64,000 nt of DNA from an uncultured Lachnospiraceae bacterium (GTDB lineage Bacteria > Bacillota > Clostridia > Lachnospirales > Lachnospiraceae), in NCBI GenBank assembly GCA_900551115.1, contig URUY01000012.1, positions 35,219 to 99,218 on the forward strand, written 5' to 3'. Below, one piece after another: positions 44,088 to 52,772 of this stretch. Position 1 is the first letter of the stretch; each line of letters opens with the position of its first letter. Both the position numbers and the translations under genes were made by a program. The notes beneath the pieces are model-generated. The model was not told the DNA's origin. It did not search any database and worked only from the letters and a program-made list of their open reading frames with translations.

Positions 44088-44216
44088 TTTTCCCTTATTA
44101 TACTCTGGTAAGGGAAAAGTGAAAATTACATAGATGGTTGGAGGCTGGAAAGCCCGAAAATAAAGGAAGGTTGAGAGAACACTCAAAAAATTTTGAATTT
44201 CGTGGAGGTGAACTTT

Positions 44217-44378
44217 ATGATGAACAAAAAATATTTAAGTATGGCTATTATTGGTGTGACACTATGCATAATGGCATGCGTAAACCTATTGCTTAATACG
44301 AACAGCTTATTAGCTTTCATTCAAATAGTTTTCGGTATTCCTTTTGTTGTGATTGGATTCAGGAAAATAAAAAAATAA
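44217..44378 (+). CDS. Small membrane protein, unknown
   Basis: A 53-residue protein with two hydrophobic helices (LSMAIIGVTLCIMACVNLLL and LLAFIQIVFGIPFVVIGF) and a basic end (RKIKK). ATG at 44217 follows GGAGGTG at 6 bases, an excellent ribosome site, so I think it is a true gene. It is AT-rich like the next gene and unlike the flanking chromosome, suggesting acquisition. No family is recognised. Confidence 0.65.
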   Translation: MMNKKYLSMAIIGVTLCIMACVNLLLNTNSLLAFIQIVFGIPFVVIGFRKIKK

Positions 44379-44462
44379 GTTCCTTTTCGGAATTATGTTG
44401 TTAATGCAAAAGGGGCATAATTAATCATACAAACTTGAATTTGTATGGAGGAAAAGAAAAAT

Positions 44463-44816
44463 ATGAGTAACAAATTAGTAAAAAGCAAAAAGTCTCCCCC
44501 AAAAACAAATGAAGGAATTGCGTTTTACAATCAGATAGGACGTATATTTATTTTTTTAGGTATAGTATCCTTTATAATATTAGGTTTTGTAAGTCTTCTG
44601 CCACAAGATTATGAAAAATACAATATTCCTCTGTTTTACGGTATTTGGGCTGTTATTTCTTCAATTTTTGTGATTATTGGTGTACTTCCATTATTATTAG
44701 GAAAATATTGTAAAAAATATCAAATTTGGATAGAAAAAGAAGTAAAGTCTTATCAAAACAGAATGTTGAAGCAAACAGAAAAGTTGATAGAAAAAGATAT
44801 GAGAAAGCATAAATAA
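44463..44816 (+). CDS. Small two-helix membrane protein with charged C-terminal helix
   Basis: A 117-residue protein: basic N-terminus, two membrane helices (IFIFLGIVSFIILGFVSLL and YGIWAVISSIFVIIGVLPLLL) and a C-terminal basic helix (WIEKEVKSYQNRMLKQTEKL…) that may be a coiled coil. GGAGG lies 11 bases before the ATG and is partly covered by a CATACAAA/TTTGTATG hairpin. ATG at 44445 is an alternative start but overlaps the ribosome site. AT-rich; no family recognised. Confidence 0.6.
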   Translation: MSNKLVKSKKSPPKTNEGIAFYNQIGRIFIFLGIVSFIILGFVSLLPQDYEKYNIPLFYGIWAVISSIFVIIGVLPLLLGKYCKKYQIWIEKEVKSYQNRMLKQTEKLIEKDMRKHK

Positions 44817-44982
44817 ATCCCAGTTTTGTGAGTTGTTGAGCCATGCCCATTCATAAATGCTTCGCATTTATTTCATGTACGGCTTCGCCGTATACCGTCA
44901 ACAAATCAAACGTCTGCTTACATGCAAGCATGACGCATCCGCTTGATTTTTGTCGGTGCATGGCTCATGCAAATCCCAGTTT
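44815..44982. repeat. Palindromic (MITE-like) element between 12-bp direct repeats
   Basis: Outer arms TGAGCCATGC (44837-44846) and GCATGGCTCA (44958-44967) enclose three further hairpins: ATAAATGC-TTC-GCATTTAT, TACGGC-TTC-GCCGTA and TGCTT-ACATGC-AAGCA, the last nested in AATCAA/TTGATT. The same 12 bases, AAATCCCAGTTT, stand on both sides (44815-44826 and 44971-44982), as a target duplication would. The remaining gap to 45187 holds only a terminator. It contains no coding sequence. The element looks like a small non-autonomous insertion or a structured RNA unit. Confidence 0.7.
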
Positions 44983-45080
44983 GTAGAATTAAGCAATAGA
45001 AACACTTTTCCGAAAAGGGAGTAAAAAATAATATTGATTTAAATAATTGCAGTTTTATGCAGGGATAATTCCACAAAAAA

Positions 45081-45120
45081 GATACCCAATATTACAAGAA
45101 AAATGTTGGGTATCTTTTAT
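45081..45120. terminator. Terminator after the LysM protein gene
   Basis: GATACCCAATATT and AATGTTGGGTATC form a long stem with T runs on both sides (TTTTTT on the minus strand, TTTT on the plus strand), so it can end transcription from either direction. It lies about 70 bases past the LysM gene stop. Confidence 0.85.
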
Positions 45121-45187
45121 TGGAAAGCTTAACTTAATGACCTTGGACTGCAGGCTCTGCTTCTTTTTGCAATATTCTAACTTTTCA

Positions 45188-45901
45188 TCACCGCTGATAA
45201 AACTGCTGCAGCAGACCCTCTGTGAGGGTATCCGACAACTGCATAAGCTGGTTTTCATTTTCATCAAAAAGACGGATTTCCTCTTCAAACTGTTGATTCA
45301 GGCTTGCTGTCATCTGCCGTTTTAACATATCCAGATGTCTTGTCAGCATCTGGAGCAGTTCGTCATAGCTGTATTCCGAATTTGTATTGCTTAAAAGCCT
45401 TGCGATCCTTTCCGCATTCTGGTACCACTGGCGCTCAAGCTGTTCTGCCCTCTGTGTATCTTTGTCACGCAGGGCCATCATAATTTCTCCTGCAAGCTGT
45501 GTATGCTCCGAAAGCAGCTGCGTCAGCTGGTTTACCATGGGCTGGGAATAAAATCTCTCAAACACTGCCGCAATATCTTCCGGTGTCTGCATCAGACGCA
45601 TCTGTACATCTTCCGTATCCGCCAGATTGTTAAAGAGACTGTTCATAAATATCATGGTCCAAAAGGCATGCTGCGTCCATGACTGCCGCATATCATTGTT
45701 TAAATCCAGTTCATCCTGCTGTACGTTATCATTATTCTGCCCTACACAGATATTTAAGCGGGTGCCCACCTGCAGATTATAAGGATTAATTCCGGGATTA
45801 CGCATAATAATATCGGGAACAGTCGTCTGGTAACGCTGTGCCAGCCGATAGAAGGTATCGGCAGGCTGTACCACATGAATGATTGTTCTGCAAAAAGCCA
45901 T
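45188..45901 (-). CDS. LysM-domain protein with helical C-terminal domain, no signal peptide
   Basis: A 237-residue protein. The first 55 residues are one LysM motif (HVVQPADTFYRLAQRYQTTVPDIIMRNPGINPYNLQVGTRL), which binds N-acetylglucosamine polymers. The rest is a long amphipathic helical region rich in Gln, Glu and Met. There is no signal peptide, so it is either cytoplasmic until cell lysis or belongs to a spore-coat-like layer, where LysM proteins without signals are known. Clear GGAGAA precedes the ATG. The function is inferred only from the domain. Confidence 0.85.
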   Translation of the reverse strand: MAFCRTIIHVVQPADTFYRLAQRYQTTVPDIIMRNPGINPYNLQVGTRLNICVGQNNDNVQQDELDLNNDMRQSWTQHAFWTMIFMNSLFNNLADTEDVQMRLMQTPEDIAAVFERFYSQPMVNQLTQLLSEHTQLAGEIMMALRDKDTQRAEQLERQWYQNAERIARLLSNTNSEYSYDELLQMLTRHLDMLKRQMTASLNQQFEEEIRLFDENENQLMQLSDTLTEGLLQQFYQR

Positions 45902-46124
45902 ATTCAGTTTTCTCCAAACTTTATTACTTTAACATATGCAGAACAGGAAGTCCCATGTTCCTGCCGCCTGCACCATAATATCCGGAAACAAAAGCTGCTA
46001 ATATCCTCAGGTGCAAACCGAATCGCTTGCAATATAGAGTCAAATTGATGTAAACTAGATACAATTACTGTAAAAATACTTATAATGGTATCTTTGCATA
46101 GCAGCTTTAAGGGAGGGGTTTTAA

Positions 46125-46853
46125 ATGGGATATCTTGCCTATTATTTGGTTTTAGCCGGAATTATCTGTCTTATCATGAAAGCAGAATGGATGATTCCTT
46201 TAAGAAAATATCTGATGACAGCTTTTCTTACTGCCGGACTTTTTTTTGCATCAGCCGCCATGTGGGAACCGGATGCCCCTGCATTAAGTATCTTTTTAGG
46301 GCTATTCGCTACGTTCTTTCTCTGCCTGTTTATCCGGGTAATCTGTACCAGAAACCGGCAAAGGGAAGAAATTTTGCATATACCCGCAGGAAGCTATGAA
46401 CTTATGGCAGCCGACAGAGCAAACGCCCCCACTGTACAGGTAAACCACCTTCTGCTCTATCAGGGAATCGTTTATCTGCTCTCCACCTTCCCTCCCGAGG
46501 GAAAACCGGCACTGATTCTGCACGCCCATCACAGACAAAATACGGACGTCATAACCGCTGATATTGCCATAGATAACGGCAACGGACCAGTATCTGCAAA
46601 GCAGGCACTGTATACACTCCACAGCCTGTCGGCACTTCTCATCGCCTTACTTTTTCCCATATCCTACACCCTGTGCCGGAATGGTTACGCACCGGCAAAT
46701 CTGTTTGGCGCCTTCCTGTCAATTCTTTTCGGCTATTTTTGCTCTGCCGCATTAAGAAACGGAGGAACCCTGCTTATCCGCCTTTTACACTGGTTCTGTA
46801 TTTTCATAGAGGTTGCAGGCTGGATTGCCATACCGGTCATGTTTTTTCTTTAA
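46125..46853 (+). CDS. Six-helix membrane protein, unknown
   Basis: A 242-residue protein with helices near residues 4-20, 30-50, 55-72 and three more in the C-terminal third, separated by a soluble loop of about 90 residues (ICTRNRQREEILHIPAGSYELMA…DIAIDNGNGPV). Strong ribosome site GGGAGGGG. No named family is recognised. It lies alone between the LysM gene and a lipoprotein gene. Confidence 0.6.
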   Translation: MGYLAYYLVLAGIICLIMKAEWMIPLRKYLMTAFLTAGLFFASAAMWEPDAPALSIFLGLFATFFLCLFIRVICTRNRQREEILHIPAGSYELMAADRANAPTVQVNHLLLYQGIVYLLSTFPPEGKPALILHAHHRQNTDVITADIAIDNGNGPVSAKQALYTLHSLSALLIALLFPISYTLCRNGYAPANLFGAFLSILFGYFCSAALRNGGTLLIRLLHWFCIFIEVAGWIAIPVMFFL

Positions 46854-46890
46854 AAACTTCTCTCTTTTCATAGAGGTTATTTGGAGGATA

Positions 46891-47436
46891 ATGAAAGGAT
46901 TGTTTAAAATGAAAAAAGCACTAATGACAGCAATATTAAATTTTCTTTTATTATTTGGAATTACAGGTTGCTCTGCTCCCATAGAGAGAATAAGTACAGC
47001 TAAAGATGATTCTTATGTAGAATTTGAAACGCTTTACAAGGTCGTAAAACTTTATGATAACGACAATTATTTCGGGTATACCTGCTATGGCTATAAACAT
47101 CCTGAAAATACCATTATAGATACCGAAAAACAACTGCAAACATTTTTTGATAATTCCGGTTTATATTTCGATAGTTCAGATATAGATTTTAATGAATATA
47201 TGATTTTTGTTGATTCACGAGCCTGCCGCGGCAATACAGGCCTCTATAATATTATAAAAATTTCCTATAATGACAACACACTTGATATACTTTTTGAATC
47301 AGACGATAGTGATGAAAATGAATCTATATATCCACCGGAAGGAATGTATGCAGTTTCTTTTAATATATCTAAAATCAAGAAATGTGATTTTCCATATGAA
47401 CCAAGAGACTATTTAAGCCACGTACATCATCCGTAA
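46891..47436 (+). CDS. Predicted lipoprotein, unknown
   Basis: A 181-residue protein with a signal peptide ending in a lipobox-like FGITGC, so the Cys would be lipid-modified and the protein held on the outer face of the membrane. The mature part is acidic and Tyr/Asp-rich with no recognised domain. GGAGG stands 3 bases before ATG 46891, while AAGGA stands 9 bases before a second ATG at 46909; either may be used. It follows the membrane-protein gene by 37 bases. AT-rich, like other accessory genes here. Confidence 0.6.
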   Translation: MKGLFKMKKALMTAILNFLLLFGITGCSAPIERISTAKDDSYVEFETLYKVVKLYDNDNYFGYTCYGYKHPENTIIDTEKQLQTFFDNSGLYFDSSDIDFNEYMIFVDSRACRGNTGLYNIIKISYNDNTLDILFESDDSDENESIYPPEGMYAVSFNISKIKKCDFPYEPRDYLSHVHHP

Positions 47437-47447
47437 ATCAGGATTAA

Positions 47448-47537
47448 GGTCCATTACAAATTATTGCTGACCCGGAGGGTAATCTGATTGAAATCGGCTC
47501 CTTTAATAAGTCTTTGAAAGATAAGAAGCGCTCTTAA
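47448..47537 (+). pseudogene. C-terminal remnant of a VOC/glyoxalase-family gene
   Basis: Thirty codons without a start read GPLQIIADPEGNLIEIGSF and on to TAA at 47537. The DPEGNLIEI stretch is the characteristic last strand of glyoxalase/bleomycin-resistance (VOC) proteins, with the Glu metal ligand. The first hundred or so residues are gone; the lipoprotein gene lies just upstream instead. A decayed gene end. Confidence 0.65.
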
Positions 47538-47747
47538 CAATACCACTTGATTTTAGCAGGATGCTGTTCGTCCGGTACGGCAGCATCCTTTAGGGACTCA
47601 TAAGCCCTGTTAAGTTCGAGAGAAGCTGCTGCGTCATAGACTTCTGCAGGCTGCCAGCGTTTCCTTACTCTGTGTTTCGATTAAGCGCATCAGCAAAATA
47701 CATTCCTGCGATTCTATATTCCCCAGCATTTTCCTTAATTTAGCCAT
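47534..47747 (-). pseudogene. Remnant resembling a putative-immunity-protein gene
   Basis: On the minus strand ATG at 47747 reads MAKLRKMLGNIESQECILLM and RLIETQSKETLA, which matches the conserved start region of the clostridial 'putative immunity protein' family as I know it, and then stops. A second frame continues with VYDAAASLELNRAYESLKDA and ends HPAKIKWYC at 47534. The whole is about 70 codons against some 170-200 expected, so an internal deletion and a frameshift are likely. The family assignment is from memory and moderately sure. Its end overlaps that of the VOC remnant tail to tail. Confidence 0.5.
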
Positions 47748-47775
47748 AAAAGCCCTTTCCGTCTGATAAGGCACA

Positions 47776-49278
47776 TTAGTGCAAGCTCTTTATAAAACGC
47801 ATAAAGTCTTCTCTGCCTTTTTCTGTACGCTTGTAAACACCGGCGTCCGCAAGCACCTGCATAAAGACCAGACCGATTTCATCCTCTATAATCTTATCGA
47901 TATTAGAAGCATCTATTTTTTCATATTTTTCCTTAAATTCTTCCACCCAGTCCGCATGCTTGGAAAGTACTTCATCCGCCCTCAAATCACTGCCATCAAG
48001 AACAGCCTTTTTCAGCGCTGCCATTTCCGCCTTCAGACGGGCAGGCAGAACAGCCAGACCCATGACTTCTATTAAGCCGATATTTTCCTTTTTAATATGA
48101 TGCAGCTTTGCATGGGGGTGGTATACGCCCAAGGGGTGTTCCTCTGTTGTGATATTATTTCTCAGCACCAAATCCAGTTCATAGAACTCGCCGCGTTTTC
48201 TGGCAATGGGGGTAATGGTATTGTGGGGCTCTCCGTCAGTTTCGGCATAGATAAAGGCTGTCTCGTCAGTGTAGCTCCGCCAGCTGTTTAAAATAACATC
48301 TGCCAATGCAATAATCCGCTCCGTATCCGCTCCGCTTAAACGGATAACGGACATGGGCCATTTTACAATACCGGCTTCCACATCCGGAAAGCCTTCTACA
48401 GTAAAGCTTTTTTCCACAGGCGCCTTTGCCATGGCAAACTCATAGTGTCCGCCCTGAAAATGGTCATGGCTTAAAATGGAGCCGCCTACAATAGGCAGAT
48501 CTGCATTGGAGCCCACAAAATAATGTGGAAACTGCTTTACAAAATCAAACAGCTTGCAAAATGTAGCATGCTCGATTTTCATAGGAATATGCTCACTGTT
48601 AAAGACGATGCAATGCTCGTTGTAATATACATAGGGAGAATACTGGAAGCCCCATCTGCTTTCATTGATAGTCACCGGAATAATCCTGTGGTTCTGCCTT
48701 GCCGGATGGTTCACCCTGCCGGCATAGCCCTCATTTTCCCTGCATAAAAGGCATTTGGGATAGCCTGACTGCTTTGCATTTTTTGCCGCCGCAATAGCTT
48801 TGGGATCCTTCTCCGGCTTGGAAAGATTGATGGTAATGTCCAAATCCCCATACTCTGTAGCCGTTACCCACTTTGCATCCTTTGCAATCCGGTATCTGCG
48901 GATATAGTCAGAATCCTGTGCCAGCTTATAGTAATAATCCGTAGCTGCTTCCGGAGACTTTTCATAAAGCTTCCAAAACTTTGCAATGACCTCACCGGGC
49001 CTGGGCATTAAAAGCCCCATCACCTTTGTATCAAACAAATCTCTGTATACAATACTGTCCTGTAATATCAGTCCTTTTTCACAGGCATAGTCAAGCATAC
49101 CCTTCAGCACCTGTTCCAGTTCCTTTTCTTCCATTGTGACATCCATGTCACATTCTTCCGGTTCTTCTAAAGCAAAAAGCTCTAACAGCCTGTTTATGGT
49201 ATATATTTCATCCTCCGGTGCAAGCAGGCCTGTCATCAGGCCATATTTTACAAGCTTTCTGATATATGTCTGTATCAT
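47776..49278 (-). CDS. galT: UDP-glucose--hexose-1-phosphate uridylyltransferase, class II
   Basis: Leloir pathway: exchanges UMP between UDP-glucose and galactose-1-phosphate. At 500 residues it is of the long class II GalT type found in Firmicutes, not the 350-residue class I type. The active-site segment is ILSHDHFQGGHYEFAM; MGLLMPRPGEV and PYVYYNEHCIVF are further family blocks. GGAAGGAG precedes the ATG. It follows galK by 64 bases on the same strand, forming galK-galT. No galE or mutarotase gene is in the window. Confidence 0.95.
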   Translation of the reverse strand: MIQTYIRKLVKYGLMTGLLAPEDEIYTINRLLELFALEEPEECDMDVTMEEKELEQVLKGMLDYACEKGLILQDSIVYRDLFDTKVMGLLMPRPGEVIAKFWKLYEKSPEAATDYYYKLAQDSDYIRRYRIAKDAKWVTATEYGDLDITINLSKPEKDPKAIAAAKNAKQSGYPKCLLCRENEGYAGRVNHPARQNHRIIPVTINESRWGFQYSPYVYYNEHCIVFNSEHIPMKIEHATFCKLFDFVKQFPHYFVGSNADLPIVGGSILSHDHFQGGHYEFAMAKAPVEKSFTVEGFPDVEAGIVKWPMSVIRLSGADTERIIALADVILNSWRSYTDETAFIYAETDGEPHNTITPIARKRGEFYELDLVLRNNITTEEHPLGVYHPHAKLHHIKKENIGLIEVMGLAVLPARLKAEMAALKKAVLDGSDLRADEVLSKHADWVEEFKEKYEKIDASNIDKIIEDEIGLVFMQVLADAGVYKRTEKGREDFMRFIKSLH

Positions 49279-49342
49279 GTTTGTCTCCTTCCTCTTCCGA
49301 CTTTTTCAAAGCAGGTTCTCCCGGACTACCTTCTGCCGGGAA

Positions 49343-50518
49343 CTACAAAACTGCCGGGCCACCTCCGATTTCCACTACATAGAAATCTGCCGCATATCCG
49401 ATTTTTTCCTGATAGGTCTTACCCACCTTTTCTATAAAGGTATCGATTGCCTCATCCTCTACAATGCTGACGGTGCAGCCGCCAAAGCCTGCGCCGGTCA
49501 TGCGGGAGCCGATAACACCCTCAATCTCCCATGCTGCTTCTACCAAAGTATCCAGTTCTATACCTGTTACCTCATAATCATCCCGAAGGGATACATGGGA
49601 TTCATTCATCAGTTCCCCGAAAAATTCAATATTATTTTCCTTAAGGGCTTCCACCGCCTTGATGGTACGCTGGTTTTCATATACGGCATGTCTTGCCCGC
49701 TTTACACGCACCGGACTTGCAATGGCACCGTCCATGGCTTCAAACTGCTCTTCGTTTAAGTCGCCCAGGCTCTTAATATCCACCAGCGTCTGCAGCTCCT
49801 TTAAAGCTTCCTCACACTCGCTTCTGCGCTCATTGTATTTGGAGTCGCCCAGCCCTCTTTTTTTATTGGAGCAGGCAATTACAATTTTAGCCCCCTTTAA
49901 TTTTACCGGTGCATATTCATAGGACAAATCAGAGGTATCCAAAAAAATCGCATGATCCTCTTTGCCCATGGCAATGGCAAACTGGTCCATAATACCGCAG
50001 TTTACGCCGTTATATTTATTCTCAGAGTACTGCCCAATCAGTGCAAGCTCCTGATTTGTCACGTCAAAGCCAAACATATCCCTTAAGATAAAGCCGGTCA
50101 GCACCTCCACGGATGCAGAGGAGGAAAGACCGGAGCCGTTGGGAATATTGCCGTTCAACAGCAGATCCATACCAAAGGGCACCTGCATGCCCTTTTCACC
50201 AAAGGCCCACATAACGCCCTTGGGATAGTTGGTCCAGTCTGCCTCCTTATAAGGCTTTAAGTCCTCTAAGGAAGATTCTATAATACCCAGATGCTCAAAA
50301 TTCATGGAATAAAACAAAAGTTTGTTGTCGTTTCTTTTCCGTGCCACTCCGTATGTACCAATGGTCAATGCACAGGGAAACACATGGCCTCCGTTATAGT
50401 CAGTATGTTCTCCAATCAGGTTGACACGTCCCGGTGCAAAATACACCTTTGCGCCATCGCTGTCTCCAAATACCTCTGCAAATTTATCCAATACTGCTTC
50501 TTTCATATTCTCCTGCAT
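49343..50518 (-). CDS. galK: Galactokinase
   Basis: Phosphorylates galactose to galactose-1-phosphate with ATP. The 391-residue GHMP kinase has the galactokinase signature GRVNLIGEHTDYNGGHVFP, the ATP loop PNGSGLSSSASVE and the C-terminal motif GAGFGGCTVSIV. ATG at 50518 is taken as the start; ATG at 50506 lies 3 bases after AGGAG and is an alternative. It is first in the galK-galT unit. An AraC regulator lies upstream but is separated by a terminator. Confidence 0.96.
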   Translation of the reverse strand: MQENMKEAVLDKFAEVFGDSDGAKVYFAPGRVNLIGEHTDYNGGHVFPCALTIGTYGVARKRNDNKLLFYSMNFEHLGIIESSLEDLKPYKEADWTNYPKGVMWAFGEKGMQVPFGMDLLLNGNIPNGSGLSSSASVEVLTGFILRDMFGFDVTNQELALIGQYSENKYNGVNCGIMDQFAIAMGKEDHAIFLDTSDLSYEYAPVKLKGAKIVIACSNKKRGLGDSKYNERRSECEEALKELQTLVDIKSLGDLNEEQFEAMDGAIASPVRVKRARHAVYENQRTIKAVEALKENNIEFFGELMNESHVSLRDDYEVTGIELDTLVEAAWEIEGVIGSRMTGAGFGGCTVSIVEDEAIDTFIEKVGKTYQEKIGYAADFYVVEIGGGPAVL

Positions 50519-50610
50519 AGCCTATACCTGTCCCTTTCCCTTTCTGTTCAGTCTGCGGCACAGCCTGCAAAAGCCGTACCCCTGAAAGCCTCTCTACTTT
50601 CATTATATAA

Positions 50611-50646
50611 AAAAACAAACCGATTTCCATATCGATTTGTTTTTTT
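50611..50646 (-). terminator. Terminator after the AraC regulator
   Basis: On the minus strand ACAAATCGAT and ATCGGTTTGT form a 10-bp stem (one G-U) around a short loop, extended by A/T pairs and followed by TTTTTTT. It separates the regulator from galK, whose promoter must lie within the next 90 bases. Confidence 0.8.
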
Positions 50647-50686
50647 AACCTGTCAAAATGTTAACTTTATCGCTTTCAGTCTCTTG

Positions 50687-51586
50687 TCATTTTGTAGTTT
50701 CCCGCAGGATAAACTCTTCAATCTCCTTAAGCTGTTCCTTATCCTGTCTGCCACCCTCTTCTGTCCTCGCCTGTTTTCGGAAGGCAGAGGGCGATATCCC
50801 CTTCATTCCCCGGAATGCCTTGGTAAAATTAAGGGCATCTGCATAACCGCAGGAAAGGGCTATGCTTTCAATGGAATAGCTGGTAGACTCCAAAAGCTCC
50901 CTTGCCTTGGTAATCCGAAATACCGTCAGAAACTGCTGGGGAGACATACCCAGATAATTCTGAAACAGCGTATACAGATAGCTCCTGTTGATACAGACAT
51001 ACTTTGCAACATCCGTCACCCGGATAGGGTTGCAGTAATTACTCTGAATAAAGGAAACCGCCTTTCGCACATACTCGTTTCCCTTATCGGTTTCATTTTT
51101 GTCCACCACATTTACCCCTGATGCAATCAGGGACAAAAACACCGACAGCTGTCCGTTTCTCCGAAGCTCATCCGCCATACCGAAGGTATTGTGCTTCATC
51201 ATATCGCGCACAGCTTCATAAAGCTCTTCCGAACGCTCGCTCCTGAAAACAGGATGCCTGCCATCCAGTCCCATTGTGCGCAGATAGTGTTCGGCCTCGC
51301 TGCCGCCGAAGCCCACCCACAAATAGGTCCAGGGGTCCTCCTCATCAGCCTGATAAAAAGCCAGCTCCTCCGGCCAGATTAAAAAACCGTATCCTGCCTC
51401 TAAATGGTATTCCTTTTCGCCAAAGCGAAATTTTCCCTTACCGCTCAACACGAAGTGAATCAGATAATGGGGCTTTGCGGCGGGTCCGAAGCTGTGCAGC
51501 GGCTCTGTTTTAGAGCAGCCGCAGCAGTTCACATACAGGCTGCCTCTTTTTTCATTATTAAAGTCTAATTTATACGCTTTTTCCAT
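50687..51586 (-). CDS. AraC-family regulator with cupin sensor domain
   Basis: A 299-residue regulator. The N-terminal cupin-like sugar-binding domain shows HFVLSGKGKFRFGEKEYHLEAGYGFLIWP, and the C-terminal AraC HTH pair is VTDVAKYVCINRSYLYTLFQNYLGMSPQQFL and SIESIALSCGYADALNFTKAFRGMKGISPSAFR-type sequence (given here in parts). Its ATG follows the stop of the aldo/keto reductase gene by one base, so the two are cotranscribed. With galK-galT next in line, a carbohydrate-responsive role is likely but not proven. Confidence 0.93.
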   Translation of the reverse strand: MEKAYKLDFNNEKRGSLYVNCCGCSKTEPLHSFGPAAKPHYLIHFVLSGKGKFRFGEKEYHLEAGYGFLIWPEELAFYQADEEDPWTYLWVGFGGSEAEHYLRTMGLDGRHPVFRSERSEELYEAVRDMMKHNTFGMADELRRNGQLSVFLSLIASGVNVVDKNETDKGNEYVRKAVSFIQSNYCNPIRVTDVAKYVCINRSYLYTLFQNYLGMSPQQFLTVFRITKARELLESTSYSIESIALSCGYADALNFTKAFRGMKGISPSAFRKQARTEEGGRQDKEQLKEIEEFILRETTK

Positions 51587-51587
51587 A

Positions 51588-52724
51588 TTACAGAATCATT
51601 TCTTTTTTGTCCAGGTCCGCCTGTACCTTCGCAAGGTCGTCCCTGATAGACAGCTTCTGCGGACATTTTCCTTCACACTTGCCGCATTTAATGCAGTTTG
51701 ATGCCTGTCCCTTTTCTCCGATTTCATTTTCCCACCGCCATTTTACCACATTATAATTCTGATACATGTGGTATGTATTCCATGCAGCAAAGCAGCCCGG
51801 AATATTGACGCCTGCGGGACAGGGCATACAGTAACGGCAGCCTGTACAGCCATTCTGCACCCTGCTGTTTAAAACCGCCACAACTTCTTCTATGGTCTGC
51901 TGTTCCTTAGCTGAAAGAGGTTTGAAATCCGCAAAGGTGTGAAGATTGTCCTCCACCTGTTCCATGTTGGACATCCCGCTTAAAATAACCTTTACACCGG
52001 GCAGACTGCCAACCCATCTGAGCGCATAGGAAGCCGCGCTTGCTTCTTTGTCATGGGCTCTGAATTTTTCCATAATATCATCTGCAAATGCCGCCAGCGA
52101 ACCGCCTTTTACAGGCTCCATGATGACCAGGGGAATACCCTTTTCTTCTGCCAGACGGTATCCCTTCATGCCGGCCTGTTCCTCTACGTCCATATAGTTT
52201 AACTGAATCTGACAGAAATCCCATTCCCGTGCATTCAGTATTTCTTCAAAGGCTTCGTAGGAATCATGGAAGGAAAAACCAAGGTAGCGGATACGTCCTT
52301 CCTTTTTAAGCTGCTCGCAGTATTCTACTACCCCTAACTTTACCATAACATCCCAACGCTCTTTGTTCACGGCATGCAGAAGGTAAAAATCGATATAATC
52401 CGTCTGAAGTCTGGAAAGCTGGTCCTCAAAAATCCTTTTGGCATCATCAATGCTGTTTACCGACCATAACGGCAGCTTCGTTGCCAGATAAAAGGAGCTT
52501 CTGTCATATTTTTTCAATGCTTTTCCTACAAAAGGCTCACTTTCCCCATTGTGATAGGGATAGGCGGTATCTATGTAATTGACGCCTTCTGCAATCGCTT
52601 TGTCCAGCATTGCCTGCGCTCTTTGCTCATCAATTTTTCCTTCCGGTGTAGTAGGAAAACGCATACATCCAAAGCCCAGTAAGGACGTTTCAATACCCGG
52701 CTTTTCCATTTTTCTCTTTTCCAC
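51588..52724 (-). CDS. Aldo/keto reductase with C-terminal ferredoxin-like domain
   Basis: A 378-residue NADPH-dependent oxidoreductase. Barrel landmarks are LLGFGCMRFP, NYIDTAYPYHNGESE with the catalytic Asp and Tyr, a Lys in YLATKLPLW and YLLHAVNKE with the His. After residue 280 come two Cys clusters, CTGCRYCMPCP and CIKCGKCEGKCPQ, as in the clostridial 4Fe-4S-carrying subgroup. GTG at 52724 was chosen as start because AAAGGAG lies 9 bases before it; ATG at 52733 touches the ribosome site and is unlikely. It heads a two-gene unit with the AraC regulator. Confidence 0.92.
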   Translation of the reverse strand: MEKRKMEKPGIETSLLGFGCMRFPTTPEGKIDEQRAQAMLDKAIAEGVNYIDTAYPYHNGESEPFVGKALKKYDRSSFYLATKLPLWSVNSIDDAKRIFEDQLSRLQTDYIDFYLLHAVNKERWDVMVKLGVVEYCEQLKKEGRIRYLGFSFHDSYEAFEEILNAREWDFCQIQLNYMDVEEQAGMKGYRLAEEKGIPLVIMEPVKGGSLAAFADDIMEKFRAHDKEASAASYALRWVGSLPGVKVILSGMSNMEQVEDNLHTFADFKPLSAKEQQTIEEVVAVLNSRVQNGCTGCRYCMPCPAGVNIPGCFAAWNTYHMYQNYNVVKWRWENEIGEKGQASNCIKCGKCEGKCPQKLSIRDDLAKVQADLDKKEMIL

Positions 52725-52772
52725 GTTTGTCATCTCCTTTTTATTTTATTCAGGTAATTGTGAAGCTTGTTC

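Noticed and set aside
44837..44967. The hairpin cluster considered as a CRISPR array
   Set aside because: The hairpins differ from one another, there are no spacers of constant length and no cas genes are nearby.
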